Shown here: piece after piece, positions 1 to 8,612 of the stretch
How positions within the stretch are numbered: position 1 is the first letter of the stretch
Layout: every line of letters begins with the position of its first letter
Source of the DNA: Limnothrix sp. RL_2_0
Lineage (GTDB): Bacteria > Cyanobacteriota > Cyanobacteriia > Cyanobacteriales > MRBY01
Length of the DNA stretch: 34,632 nt
Reading direction: 5' to 3'
NCBI GenBank assembly: GCA_012033055.1
Contig: JAAUPR010000007.1
Location: forward strand, 7,861 to 42,492
The notes under the pieces: generated by a model
Told to the model about the DNA's origin: nothing
The model's database searches: none
The model's input: only the letters and a program-made list of their open reading frames with translations
Made by a program: the position numbers and the translations under genes

Positions 1-1150
1 ATTTCCCCATTGGTTTGACCGCCGAGCATCCGCACCGCATAAACACCTTCTTTGATGTCTTTGATCATGTCCTCAAATGTGGTGTCACCCGGTTCAATGG
101 CGGTATTAGTCATGCGCACGATGGGGGGATAGCCCGCTTGGATGGCCCTCGCATTACCAGTAGGTTCTTCCTTCATTTTTCCAGCGGTTTCGCGGGAGTG
201 GAGTCGCTGGGTCAGAACGCCATCTTTGATTAAATATTTGCGCTGTCCGGGAACGCCTTCGTCGTCATATTTCATTGTGCCGGGGAGGTTGGGCAATGTG
301 GCATCGTCGATCACATTAAGCTGGGCAATGCCGAGGGGTTTACCGATGGTGAGGAGTTCCTGCATCCGGGGATTTTCGTAGACAAAATCGGCTTCGGATA
401 GATGTCCAAATGCTTCGTGGATAAATACTCCGGCTAAATAGGGGTCGAGTACAACGGTATATTGACCGCCTTTCACGGGGGTAGCATCCAGTTGGCGAAT
501 GGCTCTTTCTGCTGCGCCTTTAACGCGATCTTCGATGCCGATCAATACATTAAAATCACAGCGGGAATTAAGCGATTCAAAACCCTGCCGAACTACGCCG
601 TCTTCGCCTCTGGCGATCGCCCCAAATCTGCCATTCACATCGAGTCTTTCTTGGACAATGCAACTGCCGTTGGAGTTCACAAAATAGGTGGTGACGAACT
701 TGTCGCTGATGCTGCTCATCGTGGTCTGAATACGGGGGTCATAGTCCAGCAAAATTTGATTGTATTGCGCCACGAGATCCCGCTTTTCCTTGAGGGAAAC
801 GGTGCGGGGATCCTTTTGAATGTCCACCGGAACATAATCTTCAATCACACCGCTGGGAGCCAATTGGGTCGATTCTTTGCCGACGATCTTCGCTTGGGAT
901 ACCGCATCGATTAGGCGATCGCCCAGTTCTTCTAAGCCATTAAACGTGACAAAACTCCAGCCCCCCTGATGACAAGCCCGAATCCCGCCCGCCAGCGCAA
1001 AATTACGATTACTCCCGTCAAACTGTGCCCCACGGAAACTAATACTTGTCGATTCACTCTGCTGCACCCGCACCTCAAGGTAGTCAACATTGTCCTTCTG
1101 GGCGCGATCGCCAACTTCAGCGCATCAGTAATATCAGTATTCAAAGACAT
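1..1150 (-). CDS. tldD: TldD/PmbA-family metalloprotease, 3' end outside window, frameshifted near N-terminus
   Basis: TldD pairs with TldE/PmbA in a zinc protease that degrades or matures peptides in the cytoplasm. Translating the minus strand gives a continuous TldD-like chain from about 1103 to the window edge, with the zinc-binding helix HEAFGHLSEAD near 410-380 and the downstream GVPGQR segment. The chain leaves the window before its end (about 380 codons visible; family about 450-480). The start ATG at 1150 is good: an AAGGAG Shine-Dalgarno lies just upstream and overlaps the stop of the preceding gene. The frame opened by this ATG (MSLNTDITDALKLAIA) fails to join the main chain: one base is missing at about 1101-1111, inside or beside a HIP1 octamer. 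Adding one base gives AIAAQKDNVDYLEVRVQQ. In the main frame a TGA lies just upstream and only GTG codons (1073, 1067) could serve as late starts. This is a real frameshift or a sequence error. Confidence 0.85.
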
Positions 1151-1156
1151 AGGGAA

Positions 1157-2953
1157 TTACTCCTTAAGTTTAGATTCAGTAGAAATAGTCAAATCGTCAA
1201 TGTTCCAGAGGGAACCACCCAGAGCAGAATGCTGCACCCCATCAATCTTGTCGCGGACAGCAGCGAGGGAAAAATTATTCACCAAATAAATAAACGGTAA
1301 ATACTCCGCCGTTAGCTCTTGAGTGCGGTCATAAATCGCTTTCCGCTTATCCTGCTCAATTTCCTGCGCCCCTTTGATATACAAATCTGCAATTTCTTGC
1401 TCCCAGTCATCAATTTTACGATCTGTCAGGGGAGTTGTGCCGGGGCGAGCCTCCTGATTAAACATATGCAGATTACCGTCCGTAAACCAAACATTGGCCC
1501 CACCATGGGGTTCATTGCCCCCCGTCAAACCCAACATGTGACAATCCCAATCGAGGGAATTACTCAGCTTATCCACAAGGATATTGAAACCAATGGGTGC
1601 ATAATCCACCTCCATCCCAATCGCCTCTAAATCTTGCTCCACCTGGGTCGCCATCGACTCACGGATCTTATTCCCCGCATTAGTGATCAGCGAAAAACGT
1701 ACCGGGTTATTCTCTACATCAAATAATTTGCCCTGGTCGTCATAATAAAAACCTTCATCCAACAGGAGTTGCTTTGCCTTTTCTGGGTCGTAATCATAAC
1801 CCTGAACATTTTCATAAAAGAAAGGCGACTGTACCGAAATAGGAGAATCCTGCACTACCCCCAAACCTCGGTAGATATTGTTGACCATGCGCTGGCGATC
1901 TAGGGCATAGGCTGCGGCGCGGCGAAAATTGACGTTATTAAACCAAGCGGATTTGTGGGGTTCCACAAGGGGTTTGCCATCCCGTTTACCCGTATTTAGG
2001 TTAAAGGCCATGAAGGTCGTACCGTAGCTGGGGCCACCGTTATAGATAGTGAATTTACCTCGGTCTTCTTCTTTTTTCAGCAGCGAAAAATATTCGGGGC
2101 CAACGGAGGTGACATCAAGGTCACCAGAGCGAAATTGCAATAGGGTGGTGTCGGTATTGGGGACGATTTGCCAGACAACTTTCTGAACATAGGGTTTGGG
2201 CGCGTCCCAGTAGTTGGGATTGGGTTTGAAAATAATACGCTGTCCTACACGATAACTCTCAAGGAGATACCGTCCATTGCTGACTAATTCTGCAGGATCC
2301 GTGCTGACGCCCCATGTCCCAAGAAATAATGGATTGCCTTCTTGATCGAGGGTTTCGACGGATTTTTTGAGGATATGCTCTGGTAAGATTTCGAGTCCTG
2401 TGCTGTTGAGGAAGGGGGCAAAGGGTTCGGTGATGGTAAATCTAACTTGGCGATCGCCGACTTTAGAGACCACGGGTAATGTGCCAGCTTGGCCGACCCG
2501 GAGACCATCGCGAGAATTGGTAGGAATCTTTTCGTTGAGATAAATCTGGTTGTAGCTAAACAACACGTCATCGACGGTGAGGGGTTCGCCATCAGACCAT
2601 TTGAGATTATCTTTGAGGGTAAAAGTTAGGTTGAGTTTATCTCCCGAAAATTCCCAAGATTCCGCCAAACTGGGAACCGTCTCCCCCGTAATGGGATTTA
2701 GATCCACAAGTCCTTCATAAGTCAATCCAAAGACATTGGGGGACTCCGCTGATAGGGCTGGATTAAACGTCTTCGGGTCACTCAAAACACTAATGACGAT
2801 CTGATTTTCTGTTGCCCCCACACTCGCGCCATTACAAGCTGTAAGTAGGGTCGGAAAGGAGGTTAGGAGGGCGATCGCCGCTGCGAGACCAAGCCATTGC
2901 CACCATCGACGCTGTTGATTATGCTTACTCTTCGTCATCCCGTTGCTCTCCAT
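1157..2953 (-). CDS. ABC transporter substrate-binding lipoprotein, peptide/nickel (SBP_bac_5) family
   Basis: A 598-residue extracytoplasmic binding protein of the DppA/OppA class, expected to capture short peptides or a similar ligand for an ABC importer. The N-terminus has basic residues, a hydrophobic stretch and a lipobox LLTAC with the lipid-modified Cys at residue 40. Next comes the family pattern LKDNLKWSDGEPLTVDDVLF near residue 110, typical of SBP_bac_5. Length is normal. ATG 2953 has AGGA seven bases upstream; a second ATG five codons later (2938) is also possible. The start overlaps the end of the upstream membrane-protein gene, and the stop (AAG GAG TAA) forms the ribosome-binding site of tldD, so the three genes look co-translated. 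No permease or ATPase gene is in the window, so the partner transporter must be encoded elsewhere. The ligand is not known. Confidence 0.88.
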   Translation of the reverse strand: MESNGMTKSKHNQQRRWWQWLGLAAAIALLTSFPTLLTACNGASVGATENQIVISVLSDPKTFNPALSAESPNVFGLTYEGLVDLNPITGETVPSLAESWEFSGDKLNLTFTLKDNLKWSDGEPLTVDDVLFSYNQIYLNEKIPTNSRDGLRVGQAGTLPVVSKVGDRQVRFTITEPFAPFLNSTGLEILPEHILKKSVETLDQEGNPLFLGTWGVSTDPAELVSNGRYLLESYRVGQRIIFKPNPNYWDAPKPYVQKVVWQIVPNTDTTLLQFRSGDLDVTSVGPEYFSLLKKEEDRGKFTIYNGGPSYGTTFMAFNLNTGKRDGKPLVEPHKSAWFNNVNFRRAAAYALDRQRMVNNIYRGLGVVQDSPISVQSPFFYENVQGYDYDPEKAKQLLLDEGFYYDDQGKLFDVENNPVRFSLITNAGNKIRESMATQVEQDLEAIGMEVDYAPIGFNILVDKLSNSLDWDCHMLGLTGGNEPHGGANVWFTDGNLHMFNQEARPGTTPLTDRKIDDWEQEIADLYIKGAQEIEQDKRKAIYDRTQELTAEYLPFIYLVNNFSLAAVRDKIDGVQHSALGGSLWNIDDLTISTESKLKE

Positions 2954-3320
2954 CCAAACGTCCTAACTCATAAACACCACAGCCCGCACAGGCAATCACG
3001 CCTAGACTAATTGCCCAGCTTGATCCCAGCGTCAATTCTACGCCCCAGTTACAGAGCACCCCAAGGAGAAGAAACGGAAAAATACTTAAGATCGAGGCCG
3101 AAAAAGCACTCTTTCGCTCCCGCACTTCCTTATCTTTGTTGTAATCTTCTACCGAGAAATATAGCGATCGCTCCGCCCAGTTCATCCATCGCTCTAGCCC
3201 ATCGGTAATCCCTTCCCGTAACGAAGCAATCCCCACATACAGCGCAAAAGCCCATAGACAAGCACCCGCCACCGTAGTGGCTTCAAAGGGCAATTGAAAC
3301 TGTAAAAATTCACTAAGCAT
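2925..3320 (-). CDS. Small conserved-type membrane protein of unknown function
   Basis: A 131-residue protein with three likely membrane segments, at about residues 13-33, 72-95 and 100-118. Between the first two is a charged loop (WMNWAERSLYFSVEDYNKDK) rich in Trp, Glu and Lys, and the C-terminus is very acidic (EQRDDEE). I do not recognise a named family. It overlaps the start of the ABC binding-protein gene by 29 nt on the same strand, which argues that it is a real, co-translated gene. It could be an accessory of that system, but nothing in the sequence shows this. The ATG at 3320 is the first in frame. It is separated by 174 bp from gpgS upstream, so it may be the first gene of its own operon. 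Confidence 0.7.
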   Translation of the reverse strand: MLSEFLQFQLPFEATTVAGACLWAFALYVGIASLREGITDGLERWMNWAERSLYFSVEDYNKDKEVRERKSAFSASILSIFPFLLLGVLCNWGVELTLGSSWAISLGVIACAGCGVYELGRLDGEQRDDEE

Positions 3321-3494
3321 GGTGACGATGGAGCTTTAACGTTGTCTAAAGATTGTATCGATTGTGGTGGCTTTCAGCATCCTCCCAACCCCATGACCTA
3401 TCGCAATCCATAAAAAATCGCCCCCGAATAAAGGCGATCGCCGACAATTCCCATTCAATAAACAAGCGATCACAAAACCAGCAAAACACAGCCA

Positions 3495-4721
3495 TTAGGA
3501 CTTCGCATTCCGCTCCCTTGCCTCCGCCATATCCTGCTCTACCGCCAGCTGCAACAACTCCCGTAGATTAGGCATCACCGCCAAAGCCCTTGTCCAATCA
3601 GGAATACGCGAAGCAACCGGCTCCTTCAAGTAGCGATCAAAAGCCGCTGGAATCACTTTCTCAAAATTTTCAATGGTCATCTCCTCTAGGTGGCGATCGT
3701 AGGGAATGCCATTACAAGTCGCATCCACAAAATACTGACGAATCAAATCCTGAGCCACCCGACGAAACTTCACCTGTAGCGCCATCTGATGACCCTCCGA
3801 AAAAACCACCGATTCCGTCTCAGTTAGAGTCCGCAAAATCGATGCCAAAATCTCAGTACACATTTTTTGTAAACCCTGCTTCGGATTGTCGCCCACCTCC
3901 TTATGCTTGTGATCAAAGAAGCCCAAATCCACCTGAGAAATACGTTTCGGCGCAGCATTACGATAGACCTCCGCGAGCAAACCAACCTCCAATCCCCAGT
4001 CACAAGGAATACGTAAATTCACCGCCAACTCAGAAGTGAGGGCAAATTCCCCCGCCAAAGGATAACGATAGGAACGCAAGTATTGTAGATAAGCATTACG
4101 ACCCAAAACATCCTCTAAGGTGGCGAGGAGAGGCGCGACAAACAAACGCACAGCACGACCATTCATGGCACGGGTTTCGAGGCCGAGGCGGGTGTAATAA
4201 GCTTTGTTGTAGGCAATACCAAATTCCGGCTCGACGACGGGATAAAAAAGCTTCGCGACGAGGGAGCGGTCAAAAGTGACAATGTCTGCGTCGTGGAGGG
4301 CAATAATGCGGGCTTTCAGGGAAGACAAACCCAAACCGAGCCACACGGCCCAACCTTTACCTGCATAGTTCGAGAGATCTAGATTTCGGGCAGAAAGCTT
4401 ATTAATTAGCTCTTTAACCTTTAGACCATTAGTCCAAATAACGTTTACTTCTTGGGGCAGTTCGCTAAAAAATTCAACGGCGTGGCAATATTGTTCGGTT
4501 GTTTCTGCGTATAAACAAACATTGACGCAGTTGATATAGTGACAATCTTTGAGATGTTGCTTGATTTTTGTGAGGGCAGGACGCTCTAATTCTTCATACA
4601 AAGATGGGATAAGCAGTGCCATGGGGCTACTCTCCCGGAGACTCATTAACCTATTTTCTAGGTAGTGCAAGTCGGCATCGAAATCGTGGATAGTAGTGAT
4701 AAATTCTTGGCGAAAGTCCAT
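3495..4721 (-). CDS. gpgS: Glucosyl-3-phosphoglycerate synthase (GT81-type)
   Basis: Transfers glucose from a nucleotide sugar (NDP-glucose) to 3-phosphoglycerate, giving glucosyl-3-phosphoglycerate, the first step to the compatible solute glucosylglycerate. It acts in the cytosol. The product has 408 residues from the chosen ATG at 4721, which has AGGA nine bases upstream. An in-frame ATG at 4778 would add 19 residues that do not look conserved. The metal/nucleotide-sugar DxD motif is LHDADIV (D144, D146). The family pattern continues with GIAYNKAYYTR and, further on, SELAVNLRIPCDWGLEVGLL, as in GpgS/MpgS-type enzymes. It is divergent from a gene pair encoding a glucosylglycerate-phosphorylase-like enzyme and the matching phosphatase, which strongly supports the assignment. 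Mannosyl-3-phosphoglycerate synthase is a less likely alternative. The gene name rests on family resemblance and context. Confidence 0.85.
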   Translation of the reverse strand: MDFRQEFITTIHDFDADLHYLENRLMSLRESSPMALLIPSLYEELERPALTKIKQHLKDCHYINCVNVCLYAETTEQYCHAVEFFSELPQEVNVIWTNGLKVKELINKLSARNLDLSNYAGKGWAVWLGLGLSSLKARIIALHDADIVTFDRSLVAKLFYPVVEPEFGIAYNKAYYTRLGLETRAMNGRAVRLFVAPLLATLEDVLGRNAYLQYLRSYRYPLAGEFALTSELAVNLRIPCDWGLEVGLLAEVYRNAAPKRISQVDLGFFDHKHKEVGDNPKQGLQKMCTEILASILRTLTETESVVFSEGHQMALQVKFRRVAQDLIRQYFVDATCNGIPYDRHLEEMTIENFEKVIPAAFDRYLKEPVASRIPDWTRALAVMPNLRELLQLAVEQDMAEARERNAKS

Positions 4722-5015
4722 TGATTTTTTCCTGGCTAACGAGGCATCCCCACTTAAGGGTATCTCAAGTATTAGCATTACAAAATGTCACGAAAAAGTA
4801 GTTCTTGATACAGCGTTTCTAGGGCTGACTGCTAGTTTGAATTTTTGATGATGATATCCCAAACTATTGGGTGTTCTACATCTATTTGTTTTTGTGGAAA
4901 AGGTCGCTGAATTCTATGGAATTGAGAGGATTTTTGGGACTTCTCTTTGGGGTTTTTGTCGGGTTTTCTGCGTGTTGCAAATGGTGTAATGTATCCTTGT
5001 TTTAGTCTTTAAATT
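4722..5015. promoter_or_regulatory. Divergent intergenic region between gpgS and the phosphorylase gene
   Basis: This 294-bp AT-rich stretch must carry the promoters for both arms of the glucosylglycerate module. I see no convincing -35/-10 pair, inverted repeat or terminator. A TAATGT at about 4986-4991 could be a -10 for the plus-strand pair, but the matching -35 (TTTTCT) is poor. The plus-strand start at 5016 has no clear Shine-Dalgarno. Regulation by salt or nitrogen is expected from work on related strains, but no operator is evident. Confidence 0.35.
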
Positions 5016-6770
5016 ATGACCACTAACACTTCTCTGAGTCTTGGCGATCGCCTCAATTATTTTTTGCCGCTTCTCTATCCAGAGCATGATCCAAAAACTT
5101 TACTGAAGGAAATCGAGCAGGCGATCGCCCCCCATTTGAACACCACCACCGCCGACGAAGAACTATGGGATGAAACGACCATTTCCATGATCACCTACGG
5201 CGATACCCTACTGCCCCCCGCAGAGAGTCATACGACCCCCCTCCATGTCCTCAAAGAATTTTTGCAAACCAGACTCGACGACATCATCAGTTGCGTCCAT
5301 ATCCTGCCCTTTTTTCCCTACAGTTCCGACGACGGATTTGCCGTAATTGACTATCGCAAAGTTAATCCCAGCCTCGGTAGTTGGGATGACATTGTTGACA
5401 TCACCGATCAATTTGAAATGATGGCCGATCTCGTTATCAATCACATTTCCAGCGAATCCGATTGGTTTAAACAGTTCCTTTCTGGCGAAAAACCCGGCTG
5501 CGACTACTTCATTACCCTCGATCCCGCCACCGATTGCCAACAAGTTATCCGTCCCCGCAGTAGCCCCCTCCTCACCCCAGTAGAAACCAAAGACGGCACA
5601 AAACATGTCTGGACAACCTTTAGCGCCGACCAAGTAGACGTAAACTTCGCTAACCCCGACGTATTACTTGAATTTATTGATATCGTGCTGGGCTATTGCC
5701 AAAAAGGAATTCGCTTTATTCGTCTCGATGCCGTGGGATTCCTATGGAAACGCCTAAATACCCCCTGCATTCACCTGCCCGAAACCCATTTTGTGATTCA
5801 ACTCCTGCGGGAAATCTTAGCGACCACCTATCCGCGCACGGTGATTATTACAGAAACCAATGTCCCCAATTTAGAAAATCTCAGCTATTTTGGTCGGGGT
5901 AACGAAGCCCACATGATTTACAATTTCAGCCTGCCGCCCCTACTACTGAATGCCCTCATCCGTGGCGAAGCAAAGCACCTCAAAACTTGGATGAAAAGTA
6001 TGCCCCCCGCCCAAGAAGGTTGTGCCTATTTTAATTTCACCGCGTCCCACGATGGCATCGGTTTACGTCCCGCAGAAGGTTTGGTGGAAGGGGACGAATT
6101 TGGGCAATTGGTGGATACGATGGCTAAGTTTGGGGCAAAGATTAGTTACCGTACCCAGAGCGATGGTTCCCAAAGACCCTATGAGCTAAATATTGCCTTA
6201 TTTGATGCCCTCAAGGGGACAATTTACGGTGAGGATAAATGGCAAAAACAGCGGTTTGTTTGCTCCCAAGCGATCATGATGGCGTTGGAAGGGGTTCCGG
6301 CTTTTTATATTCATAGTCTGCTGGCGACCCCAAATGACAATGAAAAAGTTGCGGCGACGGGGCACAATCGCAGTATCAATCGCCACCAGTGGGATTATGC
6401 TGAATTATCGGCAAAATTGGATGATCCTGAGTCGGATCAGCATTGGGTATTTAACGAGATTAAACGTTTGATTGGGATTCGACGGCAGCAGCAGGCTTTT
6501 CACCCGAATGCGACTCAATATACCCTTGATTTCCAGAGTCCGGCTGTGTTTGGGTTATGGCGACAAAGTCGGAACCGTCGTCAAAGTATTTTTTGTATTT
6601 ATAATCTCAGCGATCGCCCCAAATCTATTTCGGTGTCCAATCTAAATTTGATTTGTACCGATGAATGGAATGACCTGTTGGGCAATGTGGTGATTGACGA
6701 AAATACCACAAAAATCAAACTGGCTCCTTATCAAATCGCTTGGATTACTAATGCTCCTGTGCTTCACTGA
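5016..6770 (+). CDS. GH13 sucrose-phosphorylase-like enzyme, probable glucosylglycerate phosphorylase
   Basis: A 584-residue glycoside hydrolase family 13 enzyme of the sucrose phosphorylase subgroup. The conserved regions are in order: DLVINHIS (138-145), RLDAVGF with the likely nucleophile D238, IITETNV with the likely acid/base E280, and ASHDGIGL with the transition-state Asp D346. Sucrose phosphorylases are about 490-500 residues; the longer chain resembles the glucosylglycerate phosphorylases of subfamily 18, which split glucosylglycerate with phosphate into glucose-1-phosphate and glycerate. Location beside gpgS and overlap with gpgP make that substrate more likely than sucrose. It is probably the recycling arm of the pathway. 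Sucrose phosphorylase activity remains possible and would need an assay. Confidence 0.82.
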   Translation: MTTNTSLSLGDRLNYFLPLLYPEHDPKTLLKEIEQAIAPHLNTTTADEELWDETTISMITYGDTLLPPAESHTTPLHVLKEFLQTRLDDIISCVHILPFFPYSSDDGFAVIDYRKVNPSLGSWDDIVDITDQFEMMADLVINHISSESDWFKQFLSGEKPGCDYFITLDPATDCQQVIRPRSSPLLTPVETKDGTKHVWTTFSADQVDVNFANPDVLLEFIDIVLGYCQKGIRFIRLDAVGFLWKRLNTPCIHLPETHFVIQLLREILATTYPRTVIITETNVPNLENLSYFGRGNEAHMIYNFSLPPLLLNALIRGEAKHLKTWMKSMPPAQEGCAYFNFTASHDGIGLRPAEGLVEGDEFGQLVDTMAKFGAKISYRTQSDGSQRPYELNIALFDALKGTIYGEDKWQKQRFVCSQAIMMALEGVPAFYIHSLLATPNDNEKVAATGHNRSINRHQWDYAELSAKLDDPESDQHWVFNEIKRLIGIRRQQQAFHPNATQYTLDFQSPAVFGLWRQSRNRRQSIFCIYNLSDRPKSISVSNLNLICTDEWNDLLGNVVIDENTTKIKLAPYQIAWITNAPVLH

Positions 6771-7599
6771 CCTCGATGGCACGCTGCTCAACCATGATGA
6801 CTATCGTTATGATGGGGCGATCGCCACGATCCAAAAACTGCAAAATTTGGGCATTCCGGTGATGCCCACCACGAGTAAAACGAAAGCTGAGGTGATTGAA
6901 CTCCGGGCGGCGTTGGGGTTGAACGATCCGTTTGTGGTGGAGAATGGCAGCGGTATTTTCCTTGAACCGGAGGATACCCGCTTTGATTTTTCTGCTTTAC
7001 TTGAATCCGAATCCCTCACCCTCACCGAAATTGACGGGCTACAAACGGTCACTCTCGGCGTAACCTACGACGCAGCTCGACAGGGATTACAGCACCTCTC
7101 TGAAAGTGTTGGCGCATCGCTACAAGGCTTTGGGGACTTAAGTTTGGCGGCATTGGGAGAGTTAACGGCTCTACCCGAAAAAGATCTACAACAAGCCTGC
7201 GATCGCCAGTTTAGTGAACCGTTTGTAAAACCGGATATTACCATCGAAAAAATGGCGGCGATCGCCCAAACCCAAAACCTACAAATCCTTGAAGGCAACC
7301 GTTTCTGTCACCTGCTCGGAGCCGGAGCCGCCAAAGGTCGTGCCGTTAAATTACTCACCAAAGCATGGCAACAGACCCACGAAAATTCCGCAGTAAAAAC
7401 CGTGGGTTTAGGAGATAGCCCCAATGATTTATCCATGCTCGAAGCCGTGGATTTTCCCATCGTTATTCCGGGCGTGAATGGGCCACACCTAGAACTGATT
7501 TCATACATTGAAAAATATGGTTGGCAAGTTGCGCCGGATACTGGCTGTAAAGGTTGGGCAAAAATGGTTGAACAAGTGCTGGAAAGTTCGTTGCCATAG
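6751..7599 (+). CDS. gpgP: Glucosyl-3-phosphoglycerate phosphatase (HAD, MpgP-like)
   Basis: Removes the phosphate from glucosyl-3-phosphoglycerate to yield glucosylglycerate. The 282-residue chain starts at ATG 6751 (MLLCFTDLDGTLLN); the longer in-frame start at 6694 would lie deep inside the upstream gene and precede motif I by a non-family extension. HAD motifs: I DLDGTLL (nucleophile and acid Asp), II TTSKTKAE, III KPDITIEK, IV GLGDSPNDLSML. The protein resembles mannosyl-3-phosphoglycerate phosphatases (Cof-type cap), so specificity may be broad. The start overlaps the phosphorylase stop by 20 nt, indicating translational coupling. The synthase gpgS is on the other arm. Good confidence in the family, moderate in the exact substrate. 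Confidence 0.83.
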   Translation: MLLCFTDLDGTLLNHDDYRYDGAIATIQKLQNLGIPVMPTTSKTKAEVIELRAALGLNDPFVVENGSGIFLEPEDTRFDFSALLESESLTLTEIDGLQTVTLGVTYDAARQGLQHLSESVGASLQGFGDLSLAALGELTALPEKDLQQACDRQFSEPFVKPDITIEKMAAIAQTQNLQILEGNRFCHLLGAGAAKGRAVKLLTKAWQQTHENSAVKTVGLGDSPNDLSMLEAVDFPIVIPGVNGPHLELISYIEKYGWQVAPDTGCKGWAKMVEQVLESSLP

Positions 7600-7627
7600 A
7601 AGCAGCAAGTCTTTCCGGACGAACACC

Positions 7628-7999
7628 CTAGGCGATCGCCTCAATCGTAACAATGCCATGTTGCGCCACCTCAATCTGTAACGCGTAACCCGCGAGTAGA
7701 CCCATACCAATTACCGGTTCCGTTTCAATACGATTTACCGGGATTTGACGATATTGATCATCCCAAATCACCCGCACTGCATAAATTTCAAAAACTGTTG
7801 TTCGCCCATCCCCCAAGGTCGCCTGTCCATTACCGATCCACGGTAAATGTAGTGACTTAATCAGTTGACTCGGCAAACTTAGAAACCCTGTGTATCCGGT
7901 GTCGATAACTGCATCAATAACCTGAGTTTGCTGAAAGTCATTTTCCAGCACAAGGCGTAATACAGCATCACCGTTAATATTGACTAGACCATGCATCAT
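7628..7999 (-). CDS. Clan AA (retropepsin-like) aspartic protease
   Basis: A 123-residue single-domain aspartic protease-like protein. The catalytic triplet is in AVIDTGYTGFLSLP (D33-T34-G35), and the second conserved part, EPVIGMGLLAGYALQI, matches the hydrophobic-hydrophobic-Gly strand of the fold. Such proteins are expected to dimerise to form one active site. It is encoded directly after a 91-residue protein, with a 4-nt ATGA overlap. The same two-gene arrangement is common in cyanobacteria and other bacteria, but I know of no proven function. No signal peptide or membrane segment is visible. It could act as one half of a toxin-antitoxin-like or regulatory pair; this is speculation. Confidence 0.75.
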   Translation of the reverse strand: MMHGLVNINGDAVLRLVLENDFQQTQVIDAVIDTGYTGFLSLPSQLIKSLHLPWIGNGQATLGDGRTTVFEIYAVRVIWDDQYRQIPVNRIETEPVIGMGLLAGYALQIEVAQHGIVTIEAIA

Positions 8000-8271
8000 G
8001 TAGATTTACTGAAACTCCGTGCACCCATGCGACAGATCACCGATTCACCAATGCGAATAATCCATGGTTGGGCATCCGGTTCTTGGTGAAATAATTGGGT
8101 CGTCGCAGAGAGAATATCATCAGCAATTTCAAAGACTTCCGTCTCTAAGTCAATGGCGACATATCTGCCGAGGTTGCCCCGCCCTATAGTTGGTTGGATC
8201 TGAGAGGCATAAATCTCTTCTCCTCGCTTAGCAAACTCTTCTGGTTCGTATAGGGGACGTCGCGTATACAT
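7996..8271 (-). CDS. Small protein paired with the clan AA protease
   Basis: A 91-residue acidic protein. Conserved-looking elements are RPLYEPEEFAKRGEEIYASQ near the N-terminus, YVAIDLETEVFEI in the middle and PWIIRIGESVICRMG near the C-terminus. From memory this matches a widespread small family found just upstream of clan AA proteases. Its stop overlaps the start of the protease gene (ATGA), so the two are translationally coupled. Function is unknown; it could be a substrate, inhibitor or antitoxin-like partner of the protease. The chosen start is the only reasonable ATG, at 8271. Confidence 0.65.
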   Translation of the reverse strand: MYTRRPLYEPEEFAKRGEEIYASQIQPTIGRGNLGRYVAIDLETEVFEIADDILSATTQLFHQEPDAQPWIIRIGESVICRMGARSFSKST

Positions 8272-8295
8272 TAAATTCTGGTTGTCTTCTAAAAG

Positions 8296-8565
8296 CTATT
8301 TTCTATTGTTTACAATGGCGATCGCCGGATTCCGGAGCAAGCACAGAGAATTATTCACGAAGCATACCGCTCTATAAATAGTAAAGTCTGTCGCCTGAAA
8401 TTCTTTAAGATCACCCTCATTTTTCTTAATACATCCCACAGTGAGGACTTGATTTTTAGAGATGATTGCAAAAACATAGGCGATCGCCAAACCCACTGCC
8501 AACCATATAAAACAGCCATTTTTCGGGGCCAATATGCTAGCTTTGGAGCAGAAATATCGCGGCAT
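8296..8565 (-). CDS. Doubtful small ORF with one membrane segment
   Basis: An 89-codon open frame with one hydrophobic segment (about residues 18-35) containing a HIP1 octamer. There is no Shine-Dalgarno, no recognisable family, and an overlapping open frame of similar length lies on the same strand. The 341-bp gap between the 91-residue gene (start 8271) and the Uma2 remnant (8613) otherwise shows nothing clear. It may be non-coding. Confidence 0.2.
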   Translation of the reverse strand: MPRYFCSKASILAPKNGCFIWLAVGLAIAYVFAIISKNQVLTVGCIKKNEGDLKEFQATDFTIYRAVCFVNNSLCLLRNPAIAIVNNRK

Positions 8566-8612
8566 TCAATCACACAGCAGTTCAGTTCGTTTAAATCAGG
8601 TTAATCAAAACC

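Noticed and set aside
5208-5633. Long open frame opposite the phosphorylase gene
   Set aside because: It is a shadow of the GH13 coding frame, whose conserved motifs fully explain the region.
6694-6750. Longer start for gpgP
   Set aside because: It would lie 77 nt inside the phosphorylase gene and add a non-family extension before the HAD motif I; ATG 6751 fits the family.
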